Source: CBHTSZ01 sp966095765 (GTDB taxonomy: Bacteria; Patescibacteriota; Saccharimonadia; Saccharimonadales; Saccharimonadaceae). Taken from it: DNA of 64,000 nucleotides. The position numbers were made by a program, and so were the translations under genes. The first letter of the stretch is position 1. Every line of letters starts with the position of its first letter. This document shows, one piece after another, positions 14,466 through 21,673 of this stretch. The stretch spans positions 1-64,000 of the forward strand of contig CBHTSZ010000004.1 of NCBI GenBank assembly GCA_966095765.1. The letters run 5' to 3'. Below the pieces are notes generated by a model. That model made no database searches and was not told the DNA's origin. It was given only the letters and a program-made list of their open reading frames with translations.

Positions 14466-15752
14466 ATGAAAGAGAAACTTGTCAGGGGTGTACGACAGTA
14501 CCTTCCAAGCGGAGCGGTGCATAGTGTTGAAGAGCTGTATCGTAGGGGACGTATTTACGCTCTCTCGGCACGCTATGGCTTTCCAGCCAGGCATCTGCGG
14601 GTTATAGCCGTGACCGGCACGAACGGTAAGACAACGACCGCTAATTACCTCAACGAAATCCTCAAGGCCGGCGGTATGAAGACAGCGCTCTTTACGACGG
14701 CAGTTATCGAGATCAACGGCGATCGCCAGCTCAACGAACTGAACGCAACGGTCGCTTCAACTGAGCGCATGCAGCAGTTTTTCCGCGACGCCAAGCAGGC
14801 TGAGGTCGACTACGTGGTGCTCGAGATTACTTCGCACGCCCTCGTGCAGCACAAGCTCGATGGTGTGCCGATCGAGTGTGCCATCATGACAAACCTGACC
14901 CAGGATCACCTCGATTACCACAAGACGATGGAAGAATACGCGGCAGCCAAGGGACTACTCTTTGCTAAACACCCACGTTTCATCGTCCTCAACCGCGACG
15001 ATGAGTGGTTTGAGTACTACGATCAGTTCGAGGCAGGTGAGCAAAAAATTACCTACGGAACGAACGAAATGGCTGATGCCAGGATCTCCCAGGTCAAGCT
15101 TTACAAAAGGGGCAGTGAAGCCCGTCTCGTTATCGACCATCAAACCAAGCTCGAGCTTGCAACGGCGCTGCCTGGCAAGTTCAACGTCTACAATATGACC
15201 GCGGCCGCAACTGCGGCGTATCAGTTCCGTATCGACCTCGAGGCGATTGCCGATGGCATCGCGAACCTCGAAGAAATCCCAGGCCGGTTTGAACGGGTTG
15301 AAACCGGGAAGAACTTTGAGGTAGTAGTGGACTACGCTCACACGCCTGATGCGCTCGAGCAGCTGCTCGATGCCACGAAATCAATCACGAAGAACCGTGT
15401 CATTCTCGTTTTTGGTGCTACTGGTGACCGTGACAAAGGCAAGCGCCCTATTATGGGCGAGATTGCGGCCCGTCTAGCGGACAGGCTTATTTTGACAGAT
15501 GAAGAAAGCTATAACGAAGACCCAGGCATCATTCGCTCCATGGTGATGGATGGTATCGCTGGGGCTGGTGGAGAGGCGAAGACCGAAGAGATCGCCGACC
15601 GTCGTGATGCGATCGAGAAAGCGCTCAAGATTGCGCGAAAGGACGACACCATCCTCATCACCGGTATGGGCCACGAACGTTTCCGTATCGTGAACGGTGA
15701 GCGTCTCCCTTGGAACGACGCTGACGTTGTGCGCGAGTTGACGGGCAAGTAA
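14466..15752 (+). CDS. MurE-like Mur ligase lacking the usual N-terminal domain
   Basis: 428 aa. The ATP-binding P-loop VTGTNGKTTT is at residues 49-58, followed by ITSHAL, TNLTQDHLDYHKT and the C-terminal DYAHTPDALE and FGATGDRDKGKRP motifs. These place it closest to MurE, which adds the third amino acid to the UDP-MurNAc dipeptide. MurE proteins normally have about 100 residues before the P-loop for UDP-sugar binding; here there are only about 48. The position of the DNPR specificity loop reads TDEESYNEDP. The enzyme may use another amino acid or another substrate. Leaderless; the start at 14466 is set by the -10 box. Confidence 0.85.
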   Translation: MKEKLVRGVRQYLPSGAVHSVEELYRRGRIYALSARYGFPARHLRVIAVTGTNGKTTTANYLNEILKAGGMKTALFTTAVIEINGDRQLNELNATVASTERMQQFFRDAKQAEVDYVVLEITSHALVQHKLDGVPIECAIMTNLTQDHLDYHKTMEEYAAAKGLLFAKHPRFIVLNRDDEWFEYYDQFEAGEQKITYGTNEMADARISQVKLYKRGSEARLVIDHQTKLELATALPGKFNVYNMTAAATAAYQFRIDLEAIADGIANLEEIPGRFERVETGKNFEVVVDYAHTPDALEQLLDATKSITKNRVILVFGATGDRDKGKRPIMGEIAARLADRLILTDEESYNEDPGIIRSMVMDGIAGAGGEAKTEEIADRRDAIEKALKIARKDDTILITGMGHERFRIVNGERLPWNDADVVRELTGK

Positions 15753-15770
15753 AAAGCTCAGAAATTGAAC

Positions 15771-15811
15771 AGCCCCCGGTCGAATCCTTGTGGGATCCTT
15801 CCGGGGGCTTT
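15771..15811. terminator. Bidirectional terminator after the Mur ligase gene
   Basis: AGCCCCCGG (15771-15779) pairs with CCGGGGGCT (15801-15809) around a 21-nt loop, followed by TTT. It also lies just past the stop of the convergent 117-aa gene. Confidence 0.7.
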
Positions 15812-15817
15812 GGGTGT

Positions 15818-16171
15818 TCAGCGCCTGCGCGTCTGTCGCTTCGGGGTGCTGGCGCGAGCCGGCTCCTCGAGCCCCATGACCTTGCGCAGCTCCGCCTCGG
15901 CGGTGCTGTCGGTCTTGGGGTGGATGACGGGCTTGCCGTTCTCGTCGAGGTGGCCGCGGGCGTACCGTGTCTTGGTGAGCTCGACGCCGTGCTCACTGGC
16001 AGTCTCGTACATCACGTCACCGCAGTCGAGCAGGGTGCCGGTGAAGGTACCCTGCTGCCACGTGCCGTCCACCTGGAAGACGAAGGTGAAGTCGTGCGTC
16101 GTGCGCGGCTTCTTCTCCTCCTGTGCCCGCCGCTGGCACTCTACCTCCGAGAGCTGGTCGAGATCGTCCAT
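15818..16171 (-). CDS. Orphan hypothetical protein, GC-rich island
   Basis: 117 aa, soluble and charged. The middle reads FTFVFQVDGTWQQGTFTGTLLDCGDVMYETA, suggesting a small beta-rich domain; the C-terminus is basic (PKRQTRRR). No family recognised. It starts 11 nt after the stop of the 128-aa gene with an AAAGG site, so the two form an operon. GC content is clearly above that of the neighbouring Mur ligase. Confidence 0.6.
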   Translation of the reverse strand: MDDLDQLSEVECQRRAQEEKKPRTTHDFTFVFQVDGTWQQGTFTGTLLDCGDVMYETASEHGVELTKTRYARGHLDENGKPVIHPKTDSTAEAELRKVMGLEEPARASTPKRQTRRR

Positions 16172-16182
16172 GTCAAGCCTTT

Positions 16183-16569
16183 CTAGGATGCTGTCAGGAA
16201 GCCTGGAAGCGGACGCCTCCAGAGCGTGAGCTCGCCTGTGACTGAGCCCTTGTGCGTTGCTTCGGTCTCGAGGTAACCCCCGAAACTGATCTTGCTGCTC
16301 TCGTTGCCGAGTTCGTCGACGAAAGCCCCGTACCCGTCGCTCACCTCATACCTGTGGGGGTTGTGTGGGTGGCGGGTCAGGTTGTTTCCTGGCCAGATCC
16401 GGAAGACGCCGTAGCTGTAGCCGTGGCGGACATCCAGATCAAGCGAAGTAATCACGTCTGACTCCAGCATGTGAAGCCATTCGCGAAGACCTCCGTCTGG
16501 TGCGTACACGTTGAAGCGAATGTCGTTGGCCTCGGGCGGGAGGTCAACGATGAAACCTTCGTCCATCAT
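16183..16569 (-). CDS. Orphan hypothetical protein, GC-rich island
   Basis: 128 aa. A beta-rich, aromatic composition (FNVYAPDGGLREWLHML, GYSYGVFRIWPGNN, KISFGGYLE) without signal peptide. GAGGAGC lies a few bases before the ATG. A consensus promoter is 50 nt upstream. No family recognised; it resembles small orphan proteins that accompany mobile or host-derived genes, but that is only an impression. Confidence 0.6.
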   Translation of the reverse strand: MMDEGFIVDLPPEANDIRFNVYAPDGGLREWLHMLESDVITSLDLDVRHGYSYGVFRIWPGNNLTRHPHNPHRYEVSDGYGAFVDELGNESSKISFGGYLETEATHKGSVTGELTLWRRPLPGFLTAS

Positions 16570-16622
16570 CTCAAGCTCCTCACTGTCCGAGAACCGATTG
16601 TTCAGGTGCTAAACAGTTCTTA

Positions 16623-16655
16623 TATATAACACAGAGATGTCAGTTTGTCAATGGT
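16623..16655 (-). promoter_or_regulatory. Consensus promoter of the 128-aa/117-aa island operon
   Basis: On the minus strand TTGACA, a 17-nt spacer and TATATA, with an SD-containing leader. The geometry is perfect for a housekeeping sigma factor. Confidence 0.7.
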
Positions 16656-16745
16656 AGGAGTATATGGTCTAAATAGGTAAACCCCTTCGGCTAGAAGTAG
16701 GCAATGTGAGGGCAATATATTCCACAAAGCGTTTATGTATATACA

Positions 16746-16774
16746 TTGACAAAATTATAAAAATCTGCTATATT
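16746..16774 (+). promoter_or_regulatory. Consensus promoter of the phosphoribosyltransferase-like gene
   Basis: TTGACA (16746-16751), 17-nt spacer, TATATT (16769-16774). The start would be near 16781, leaving about 24 nt before the ATG at 16805 and almost none before an in-frame GTG at 16787. No SD site is visible. The rest of 16656-16745 is AT-rich with no ORF. Confidence 0.75.
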
Positions 16775-16804
16775 CAATACAGATAAGTGCTCATATCCAC
16801 CACT

Positions 16805-17872
16805 ATGACTACTCCAGAACATACAACGCATACACCCCAAGATCATGACGGCCAGCTCGAGTTGTTTGGTCTTCATGAGGTTCAGGCGAACAAAGAAGCC
16901 GCCAAACGCGTTGAGTATGAGATTCTTGATAACCCAGACCTGCGCTACAAGTACGTTCGTTACACTGAAGGATTGATTGCGCGCGCCATTGCTCACGAGG
17001 ACGACACACTCATCTTTCTCGATAAATCGGCTCGACCGGTTGCGTGGCTGATGAAATCCCTCTGGCCGACACTAGGCTTTAAGGACTTCGACGAGCATGG
17101 ACAGCCGATTCCGGTGCCGATGCCTGATATTAAGTTTGTGAACTTCGACCGAGAGCAGTGGGCGGCTGTCATGGGGCGTAGCGAAGGTAAAAACGGTCAG
17201 GATATCACGCTTGAAAATGTTCACCCGGACACAATTGACTCGCTGACCGGCCTATTTGCGGTAAAGAATATGGATGCTGCAGACTATGTTTCCGCCGATG
17301 ATGAGACGATGTTCGATAACAAGAACATCATGATCGTTGATGAGGTGAGTGCCTCGGGCGACACGCTTGCGATGGCTCAGAAACTGTTCGAGCGTGCTTT
17401 TGAAAACGCGGCCTCTGTCGATGGCATGCACTGGATGCCGCCTGATAAGAAATACGACAAACGGAGCGGTGGTATGCGTAATGCTGATCTCCCTGTGTGG
17501 TACGACGCGGGTACGCCATACGGCCGGCTTGTCGGTGATCGTGACCTCTATAAATCGGGTCATTCTCCAAGTATGCGTCAGCGTCGTGGTGCCCAGTTCC
17601 TTAGTTATCGCTTGCCAGAGATTGATACCGCCGGGCGCCAGTTGCGCCGAGAGATGCAGCAACTTGGCCGCGATGTCGCTGAAGGCGTTATGCCGGTAGT
17701 TTTTGATGCAGCAAGTCGCCCAGACACTGACGAGTTCCAGGAGAACTTTATGCGACACGTTAACAATCTCTCGATCGAAGAGTTTGCGACACTTCGTCGT
17801 CAGGCAGAAAAAGAGCACACCTCTTTCCCGATGCTTGTCGCTGAGTACAAGCGCGCCCGCGATCAGCAGTAG
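16805..17872 (+). CDS. Phosphoribosyltransferase-fold protein of unknown role
   Basis: 355 aa from the ATG at 16805 (an in-frame GTG at 16787 would add 6). A PRPP-loop-like motif NIMIVDEVSASGDTL lies at about residues 174-188, preceded by IFLDKSARPVAW at about 70-81, matching the general layout of type I phosphoribosyltransferases. The family member is not clear. The C-terminal third is charged and helical (LRREMQQLGRDVAEG, LRRQAEKEHTSFPML). The acidic pair D-E replaces the usual D-D in the loop. The PMM-like phosphatase gene follows after 35 nt. Confidence 0.65.
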   Translation: MTTPEHTTHTPQDHDGQLELFGLHEVQANKEAAKRVEYEILDNPDLRYKYVRYTEGLIARAIAHEDDTLIFLDKSARPVAWLMKSLWPTLGFKDFDEHGQPIPVPMPDIKFVNFDREQWAAVMGRSEGKNGQDITLENVHPDTIDSLTGLFAVKNMDAADYVSADDETMFDNKNIMIVDEVSASGDTLAMAQKLFERAFENAASVDGMHWMPPDKKYDKRSGGMRNADLPVWYDAGTPYGRLVGDRDLYKSGHSPSMRQRRGAQFLSYRLPEIDTAGRQLRREMQQLGRDVAEGVMPVVFDAASRPDTDEFQENFMRHVNNLSIEEFATLRRQAEKEHTSFPMLVAEYKRARDQQ

Positions 17873-17907
17873 CCTGCTACACTGGAAAGGTAATTTACGG
17901 AGGGAAC

Positions 17908-18669
17908 ATGCCAACACGACAGGTTATTGCGTTTGATCTTGATGACACGCTTGCGGTAACGAAATCACCGATCAGTGATCGAATGGGTGCTTTATTAGGA
18001 AAGCTGCTCGAGAAATATGATGTCTGTATTATCTCAGGTGGAAAATATGAACAGTTTAAGGTGCAGGTCGTCGATCGGCTCGAAGTACCCTCGCATCTCC
18101 TGAGCCGTCTTCACCTCATGCCGACGTGTGGCACCCGATACTACCGCTACGATGAACTGAAGCACGAGTGGGCGTTGCAGTACGCTGAAGATCTGACCGA
18201 GGATGAGAAGAAGCAGATCATGGAAGTACTTGAGGCGAGTGCAAAAGAAGTCGGCCTTTGGGAAGAGAAGCCGTACGGTGCCATCATCGAAGACCGTGGC
18301 TCACAGGTGACATACTCGGCGCTTGGACAGCAGGCTCCTGCCGAGAAAAAGTACGAATGGGCAGAGAAGAACGTTGAGACCAAGAAACAGCTTCGTGAGC
18401 TGGTGGCAGCACAACTGCCGAATCTCGAAGTGCGCCTCGGTGGCTCTACGAGCGTGGACATCACCCGTATTGGCATCGATAAGGCATATGGCATGCGAAA
18501 GCTTATGGATGCGCTTGAGATTGGCAAGGACGACATTCTCTTTGTCGGCGACAAGCTCGAAGAGGGTGGCAACGACTACCCAGTAAAAGCCATGGGTGTC
18601 GACACGATTGCGGTTGAAGGCTGGGAAGATACCGCACTCGTTCTCGAAGGTGTGCTGGCTGTTTCGTAG
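17908..18669 (+). CDS. HAD-IIB phosphatase resembling eukaryotic-type phosphomannomutase
   Basis: 253 aa. The HAD nucleophile motif FDLDDTLA is at about residues 9-16, ISGGKYEQ at about 44-51, EDRGSQVTYSALGQQAP at about 130-146 and the metal-binding VGDKLEEGGNDYPV at about 211-224. The SALGQQAP block is a hallmark of the PMM1/PMM2-type phosphomannomutase family, which interconverts mannose-6-P and mannose-1-P. With the PGI/PMI isomerase nearby it could feed GDP-mannose synthesis. A close HAD phosphatase role is the alternative. SD site GGAGGG precedes the ATG. Confidence 0.8.
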   Translation: MPTRQVIAFDLDDTLAVTKSPISDRMGALLGKLLEKYDVCIISGGKYEQFKVQVVDRLEVPSHLLSRLHLMPTCGTRYYRYDELKHEWALQYAEDLTEDEKKQIMEVLEASAKEVGLWEEKPYGAIIEDRGSQVTYSALGQQAPAEKKYEWAEKNVETKKQLRELVAAQLPNLEVRLGGSTSVDITRIGIDKAYGMRKLMDALEIGKDDILFVGDKLEEGGNDYPVKAMGVDTIAVEGWEDTALVLEGVLAVS

Positions 18670-18704
18670 CAAATCTTTCAAAACTATAAAAAATAGAGCT
18701 CATA

Positions 18705-18731
18705 TTAGCACTCGAACTTGACGAGTGCTAA
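18705..18731 (+). promoter_or_regulatory. CIRCE operator (HrcA binding site)
   Basis: TTAGCACTC, 9-nt spacer, GAGTGCTAA: a perfect CIRCE inverted repeat upstream of groES. It implies that the genome encodes the HrcA repressor and that groESL is heat-inducible by HrcA release. hrcA itself is not in this window. Confidence 0.95.
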
Positions 18732-18782
18732 TTGCTTTGGCACAATAAGATTACAAAAGTGTAACGCTTCAAGGAGAGGGAA

Positions 18783-19049
18783 ATGAGCACACCTATTTCA
18801 CCGCTTGCTGATCGTGTCGTAGCCACCAGAGAAGCAGCAAAGACCAAAACAACAAGCGGTATCTATCTGCCTGAAACTGCCAAAGAAAAGCCAGTCGCGG
18901 CCGTTGTTGAAGCGGTCGGACCAGACGTAAAGACACTGAAAAAGGGCGATCGTATCGTTTATAAAGAGTACTCGACGACAGAGCTGACGATCGACGGCAC
19001 TGAATACCTGATTATCAAAGAGGAAGATATCCTCGCAAAGCTGAGTTAA
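18783..19049 (+). CDS. groES: Co-chaperonin GroES
   Basis: 88 aa. GroES caps the GroEL folding chamber as a heptamer. The mobile-loop region (KTKTTSGIYLP at about 20-30) and the C-terminal YLIIKEEDILAKL motif are typical, as is GDRIVYKEY. Slightly shorter than the usual 95-97 aa. SD site AAGGAGAGGG precedes the ATG. Regulated by the CIRCE element 52 nt upstream. groEL follows after 12 nt. Confidence 0.96.
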   Translation: MSTPISPLADRVVATREAAKTKTTSGIYLPETAKEKPVAAVVEAVGPDVKTLKKGDRIVYKEYSTTELTIDGTEYLIIKEEDILAKLS

Positions 19050-19061
19050 GGAGGCAAATAC

Positions 19062-20705
19062 ATGGCAAAGAAAGTTTTCTACGATGATGACGCCCGCCGC
19101 CGTGTTCTCGGTGGTGCCGAGGCGCTCTATAACGCTGTCAAAGTTACTATGGGCCCAAAAGGCCGTAACGTCGTAATCGCGAAACCATACGGCGGTCCGA
19201 CTGTGACCCATGACGGCGTGACGGTCGCCGAAGGTGTCGAGCTGGCTGACGTCGATGACGAAACGCTCGGCTACTCTGTCGGTGCGAACCTTATCAAGCA
19301 GGCAGCAACCAAGATGAACAAAGCAGCTGGTGACGGAACAACAACAGTCACGGTTTTGACCTACAACATCTTGAACGAGGCGAACCGTTTGATCGCTGCT
19401 GGGCACAACCCCATGGAACTCAAAAAGGGCGTTGAAGCCGCCGGCGCAGAGGTGCTCGGTGCACTTTCAAAGCTCAGTGAGCCTGTTACGGGCAAGAAGA
19501 GCCGTGTTGCCGAAGTTGCAACGATCTCGGCTGGCGATGCGCAGATCGGTGAGCTGATTGCTGACGTTATCAACAAGGTTGGTCGCGAAGGTGTCGTTAC
19601 CGTCGAAGCGGGGCAAGGTCTTGAGATGGAGTCTGAGGTTGTCGAAGGCTTTACGTTTGATCGCGGCTTTGTCTCGGCACTCATGGTGACCGATGCGGCT
19701 CGGCAAGAAGCCGTGTATGAAAAGCCGGCCGTCATTGTGACTGACCGGAAGATCTCGAGTATTCAGGAGTTCCTGCCAATGCTTGAGAAGCTTGCTCAAG
19801 CTGGCAAGAAAGAGGTCGTGCTGATCGCTGATGACGTTGAAGGCGAAGCCCTCGGTATCCTCGTGCTTAACAAGCTGAAGGGCGTACTGAACACTGTTGC
19901 CGTCAAGGCGCCGGAGTTCGGTGACCGTCGCAAGGCTGTTCTCGAAGATATCGCAGCACTCACCGGCGCGACCGTTATCTCAGAAGACCAAGGCCTTAGC
20001 TTCGAAAACGCTGAACTCGATGTTATTGGTACGGCTCGCAAGGTGATTGTCACGAAGGACGCAACAACTATTGTCGAGGGTGCTGGTAATCCAGTAGCGG
20101 TCGAGGACCGCCTCGCTCAGATTAAGGCGCAAGCCGAGTCTGCATCAAGCGAATACGAGAAGGAGAACTTTGAAAAGCGAGCTGCAGCCATCGGTGGCAA
20201 GGTTGCCGTTATTAAAGTTGGTGGTGCTACTGAGACCGAGATCGATGAAAAGAAGTATCGAGTGGATGACGCGGTCGCTGCAACCAAAGCTGCGCTCGAA
20301 GAAGGTATCGTTCCAGGCGGTGGTGTCACACTCGTAAACCTAGCGGCAAAAATCGATGCTAACGGCTCTGACAGCCTCGCTGCCGGCCGTTCGATCGTAA
20401 AGGACGCACTCGTCCAACCATTCCGCCAGCTGATGCTCAACGCCGGTCTCAATGCTGATGCGCTGCTCGCGCAGGTACAGGCCGCAAAACCGGGCCAGGG
20501 TATCGACGTGAACGCTCCGGATAAGGGAGTACAAGACCTGAAAGCCGATGGTGTCGTTGATCCGGCGGCCGTGACGCGCCAGGCTGTTCAGAACGCAGTC
20601 TCGATTGCTGCTACGGCCATGACGATGGGTGCGCTCGTTGTTGAGGTTCCTGAAGTCGAGAGCCCGGCTGCCGGCGGCATGTCAGGCGGCATGGGAATGA
20701 TGTAG
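19062..20705 (+). CDS. groEL: Chaperonin GroEL
   Basis: 547 aa, full length. An ATP-driven folding chamber in the cytoplasm. The ATPase motifs VTMGPKGRNVV (about 27-37) and GDGTTTVTVL (about 86-95), the apical domain (about 190-375), and VPGGG at about 412 are all present. The tail ends in a GGM-rich stretch. SD site AAGGAGG precedes it. The second gene of the CIRCE-controlled operon; a strong terminator follows. Confidence 0.98.
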   Translation: MAKKVFYDDDARRRVLGGAEALYNAVKVTMGPKGRNVVIAKPYGGPTVTHDGVTVAEGVELADVDDETLGYSVGANLIKQAATKMNKAAGDGTTTVTVLTYNILNEANRLIAAGHNPMELKKGVEAAGAEVLGALSKLSEPVTGKKSRVAEVATISAGDAQIGELIADVINKVGREGVVTVEAGQGLEMESEVVEGFTFDRGFVSALMVTDAARQEAVYEKPAVIVTDRKISSIQEFLPMLEKLAQAGKKEVVLIADDVEGEALGILVLNKLKGVLNTVAVKAPEFGDRRKAVLEDIAALTGATVISEDQGLSFENAELDVIGTARKVIVTKDATTIVEGAGNPVAVEDRLAQIKAQAESASSEYEKENFEKRAAAIGGKVAVIKVGGATETEIDEKKYRVDDAVAATKAALEEGIVPGGGVTLVNLAAKIDANGSDSLAAGRSIVKDALVQPFRQLMLNAGLNADALLAQVQAAKPGQGIDVNAPDKGVQDLKADGVVDPAAVTRQAVQNAVSIAATAMTMGALVVEVPEVESPAAGGMSGGMGMM

Positions 20706-20719
20706 CCCGAATGATTCGT

Positions 20720-20750
20720 AAAAAACCGCTCCGTATAGGGGCGGTTTTTT
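20720..20750 (+). terminator. Terminator of groESL
   Basis: AAAAAACCGC, loop, GCGGTTTTTT; a textbook hairpin with a T run. Confidence 0.9.
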
Positions 20751-20763
20751 GTGAACGACGTCA

Positions 20764-20792
20764 TTGACGAGGTGGATCCGATCTGGCATGAT
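20764..20792 (+). promoter_or_regulatory. Candidate promoter of the 35-aa ORF
   Basis: TTGACG, 17-nt spacer, CATGAT. The -10 matches consensus at four of six positions. Confidence 0.4.
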
Positions 20793-20830
20793 TGGTTCCT
20801 GCCTTGAGTAACCATCGAGAGGGGAATGGC

Positions 20831-20938
20831 ATGAACTTTCGAGTATCGCTGACGGCTGAGGCCGCCAAGCAGATGCTGAAGCATTACCCGACCTACGGTG
20901 GCTCAAAGGGCACGGCCATCATGCGCGAGGCTTCGTAA
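20831..20938 (+). CDS. Small orphan protein (35 aa), GC-rich island
   Basis: 35 codons beginning MNFRVSLTAEAAKQMLKHYP. It has its own promoter-like sequence, a GAGAGGGGA site before the ATG and a terminator after the stop, so it looks like an independent unit. The composition is helical and basic, with no membrane segment. Codon use resembles the other GC-rich island genes. No family is recognised, and a start with an extended N-terminal alpha-beta switch (FRVSL) might hint at a truncated DNA-binding strand, which is speculation. Confidence 0.45.
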   Translation: MNFRVSLTAEAAKQMLKHYPTYGGSKGTAIMREAS

Positions 20939-20963
20939 TCGCCATGAAGTCGCTTTCGGGCGC

Positions 20964-20994
20964 CGCCGCATCACATCCAGTGGTGCGGCGTTTT
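20964..20994 (+). terminator. Terminator of the 35-aa gene
   Basis: CGCCGCATCAC pairs with GTGGTGCGGCG (one G-T pair) around 5 nt, then TTTTC. Confidence 0.7.
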
Positions 20995-21005
20995 CACGCC
21001 AAAGA

Positions 21006-21035
21006 AAAAAACCGGCTCGTTGGTAGCCGGTTTTA
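21006..21035 (-). terminator. Terminator downstream of the 177-aa gene
   Basis: AAAACCGGCT, 7-nt loop, AGCCGGTTTT; functional on the minus strand with the A run on the left becoming a T run. Confidence 0.8.
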
Positions 21036-21043
21036 GGTATCGT

Positions 21044-21577
21044 TTACTGTGGTTGCTGGCCGTGGCCGGAGAAGTAGTCGATTTCCTTGATCACATCGAG
21101 GAGGGCCTGGGCACGCTTGGTCTCGTCAGGAATCGCACGGGCAGCTTCGTGGGCAGCTGCGACAAGTGTTTTGTCATCGGTTGAACGGATGAGAAGCAGG
21201 AGGGTGTCGAACTTTTCATCAGCTGGGAGTTCTAGCTTGTCAACGAGAGGACGAAGTTCTTCGAGGGCAGTCTTTTTGATCGAGTCGAGTTCTGGTGAGG
21301 TGTTCATGACAGGCGCTGCGGCAACCGGTTGCTCGACAACTGGTGCGGGCTCTACGACAGGAGCCTCAACAGGAGCGACTTCTTCGACGGCAGGTGCAAC
21401 GGGGGTTTCCTCGAACGCCATACCGTCAGTCTGAGTGGCATCATCAGCAACAGGGGTTGCGGTTGTGTCATCGGTCGTCGGTATAGCAGGCGCTGCATCT
21501 ACCTGCTGGTTCATATTTTCAAGAACTTTTGCCAGCTCCTGGTCATCTGTAACGCTTGACGTGTTTGTTGAATCCAT
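21044..21577 (-). CDS. Acidic Pro/Ala/Val-rich protein of unknown function
   Basis: 177 aa. Residues about 1-90 are acidic and low-complexity with repeats such as VAPVEAPVVEPAPVVEQPV, probably disordered. Residues about 95-170 form a compact helical domain (SIKKTALEELRPLVDKLELP, DEKFDTLLLLIRSTDD, AQALLDVIKEIDYF). No signal peptide or membrane segment. SD site GAGGTGGGG precedes the ATG. It has its own promoter and terminator. No named family recognised; the layout suggests a scaffold or linker protein. Confidence 0.7.
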   Translation of the reverse strand: MDSTNTSSVTDDQELAKVLENMNQQVDAAPAIPTTDDTTATPVADDATQTDGMAFEETPVAPAVEEVAPVEAPVVEPAPVVEQPVAAAPVMNTSPELDSIKKTALEELRPLVDKLELPADEKFDTLLLLIRSTDDKTLVAAAHEAARAIPDETKRAQALLDVIKEIDYFSGHGQQPQ

Positions 21578-21661
21578 ACCCCACCTCTTTATAAATGCTA
21601 TAGCTTATTTCCTTTATCCTACCACAGACCGTTATCGCCTGAAAAGTGATCCACGATAACG

Positions 21662-21667
21662 TATGAT
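21662..21667 (+). promoter_or_regulatory. -10 element (TATGAT) of the isomerase gene
   Basis: TATGAT ends 6 nt before the ATG at 21674: leaderless geometry. Confidence 0.5.
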
Positions 21668-21673
21668 AAGTTC

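Noticed and set aside
18783..20705. Possible second CIRCE or sigma-32 site at hsp20
   Set aside because: No TTAGCACTC-type repeat is present near 3313-3415; hsp20 seems to be controlled differently from groESL.
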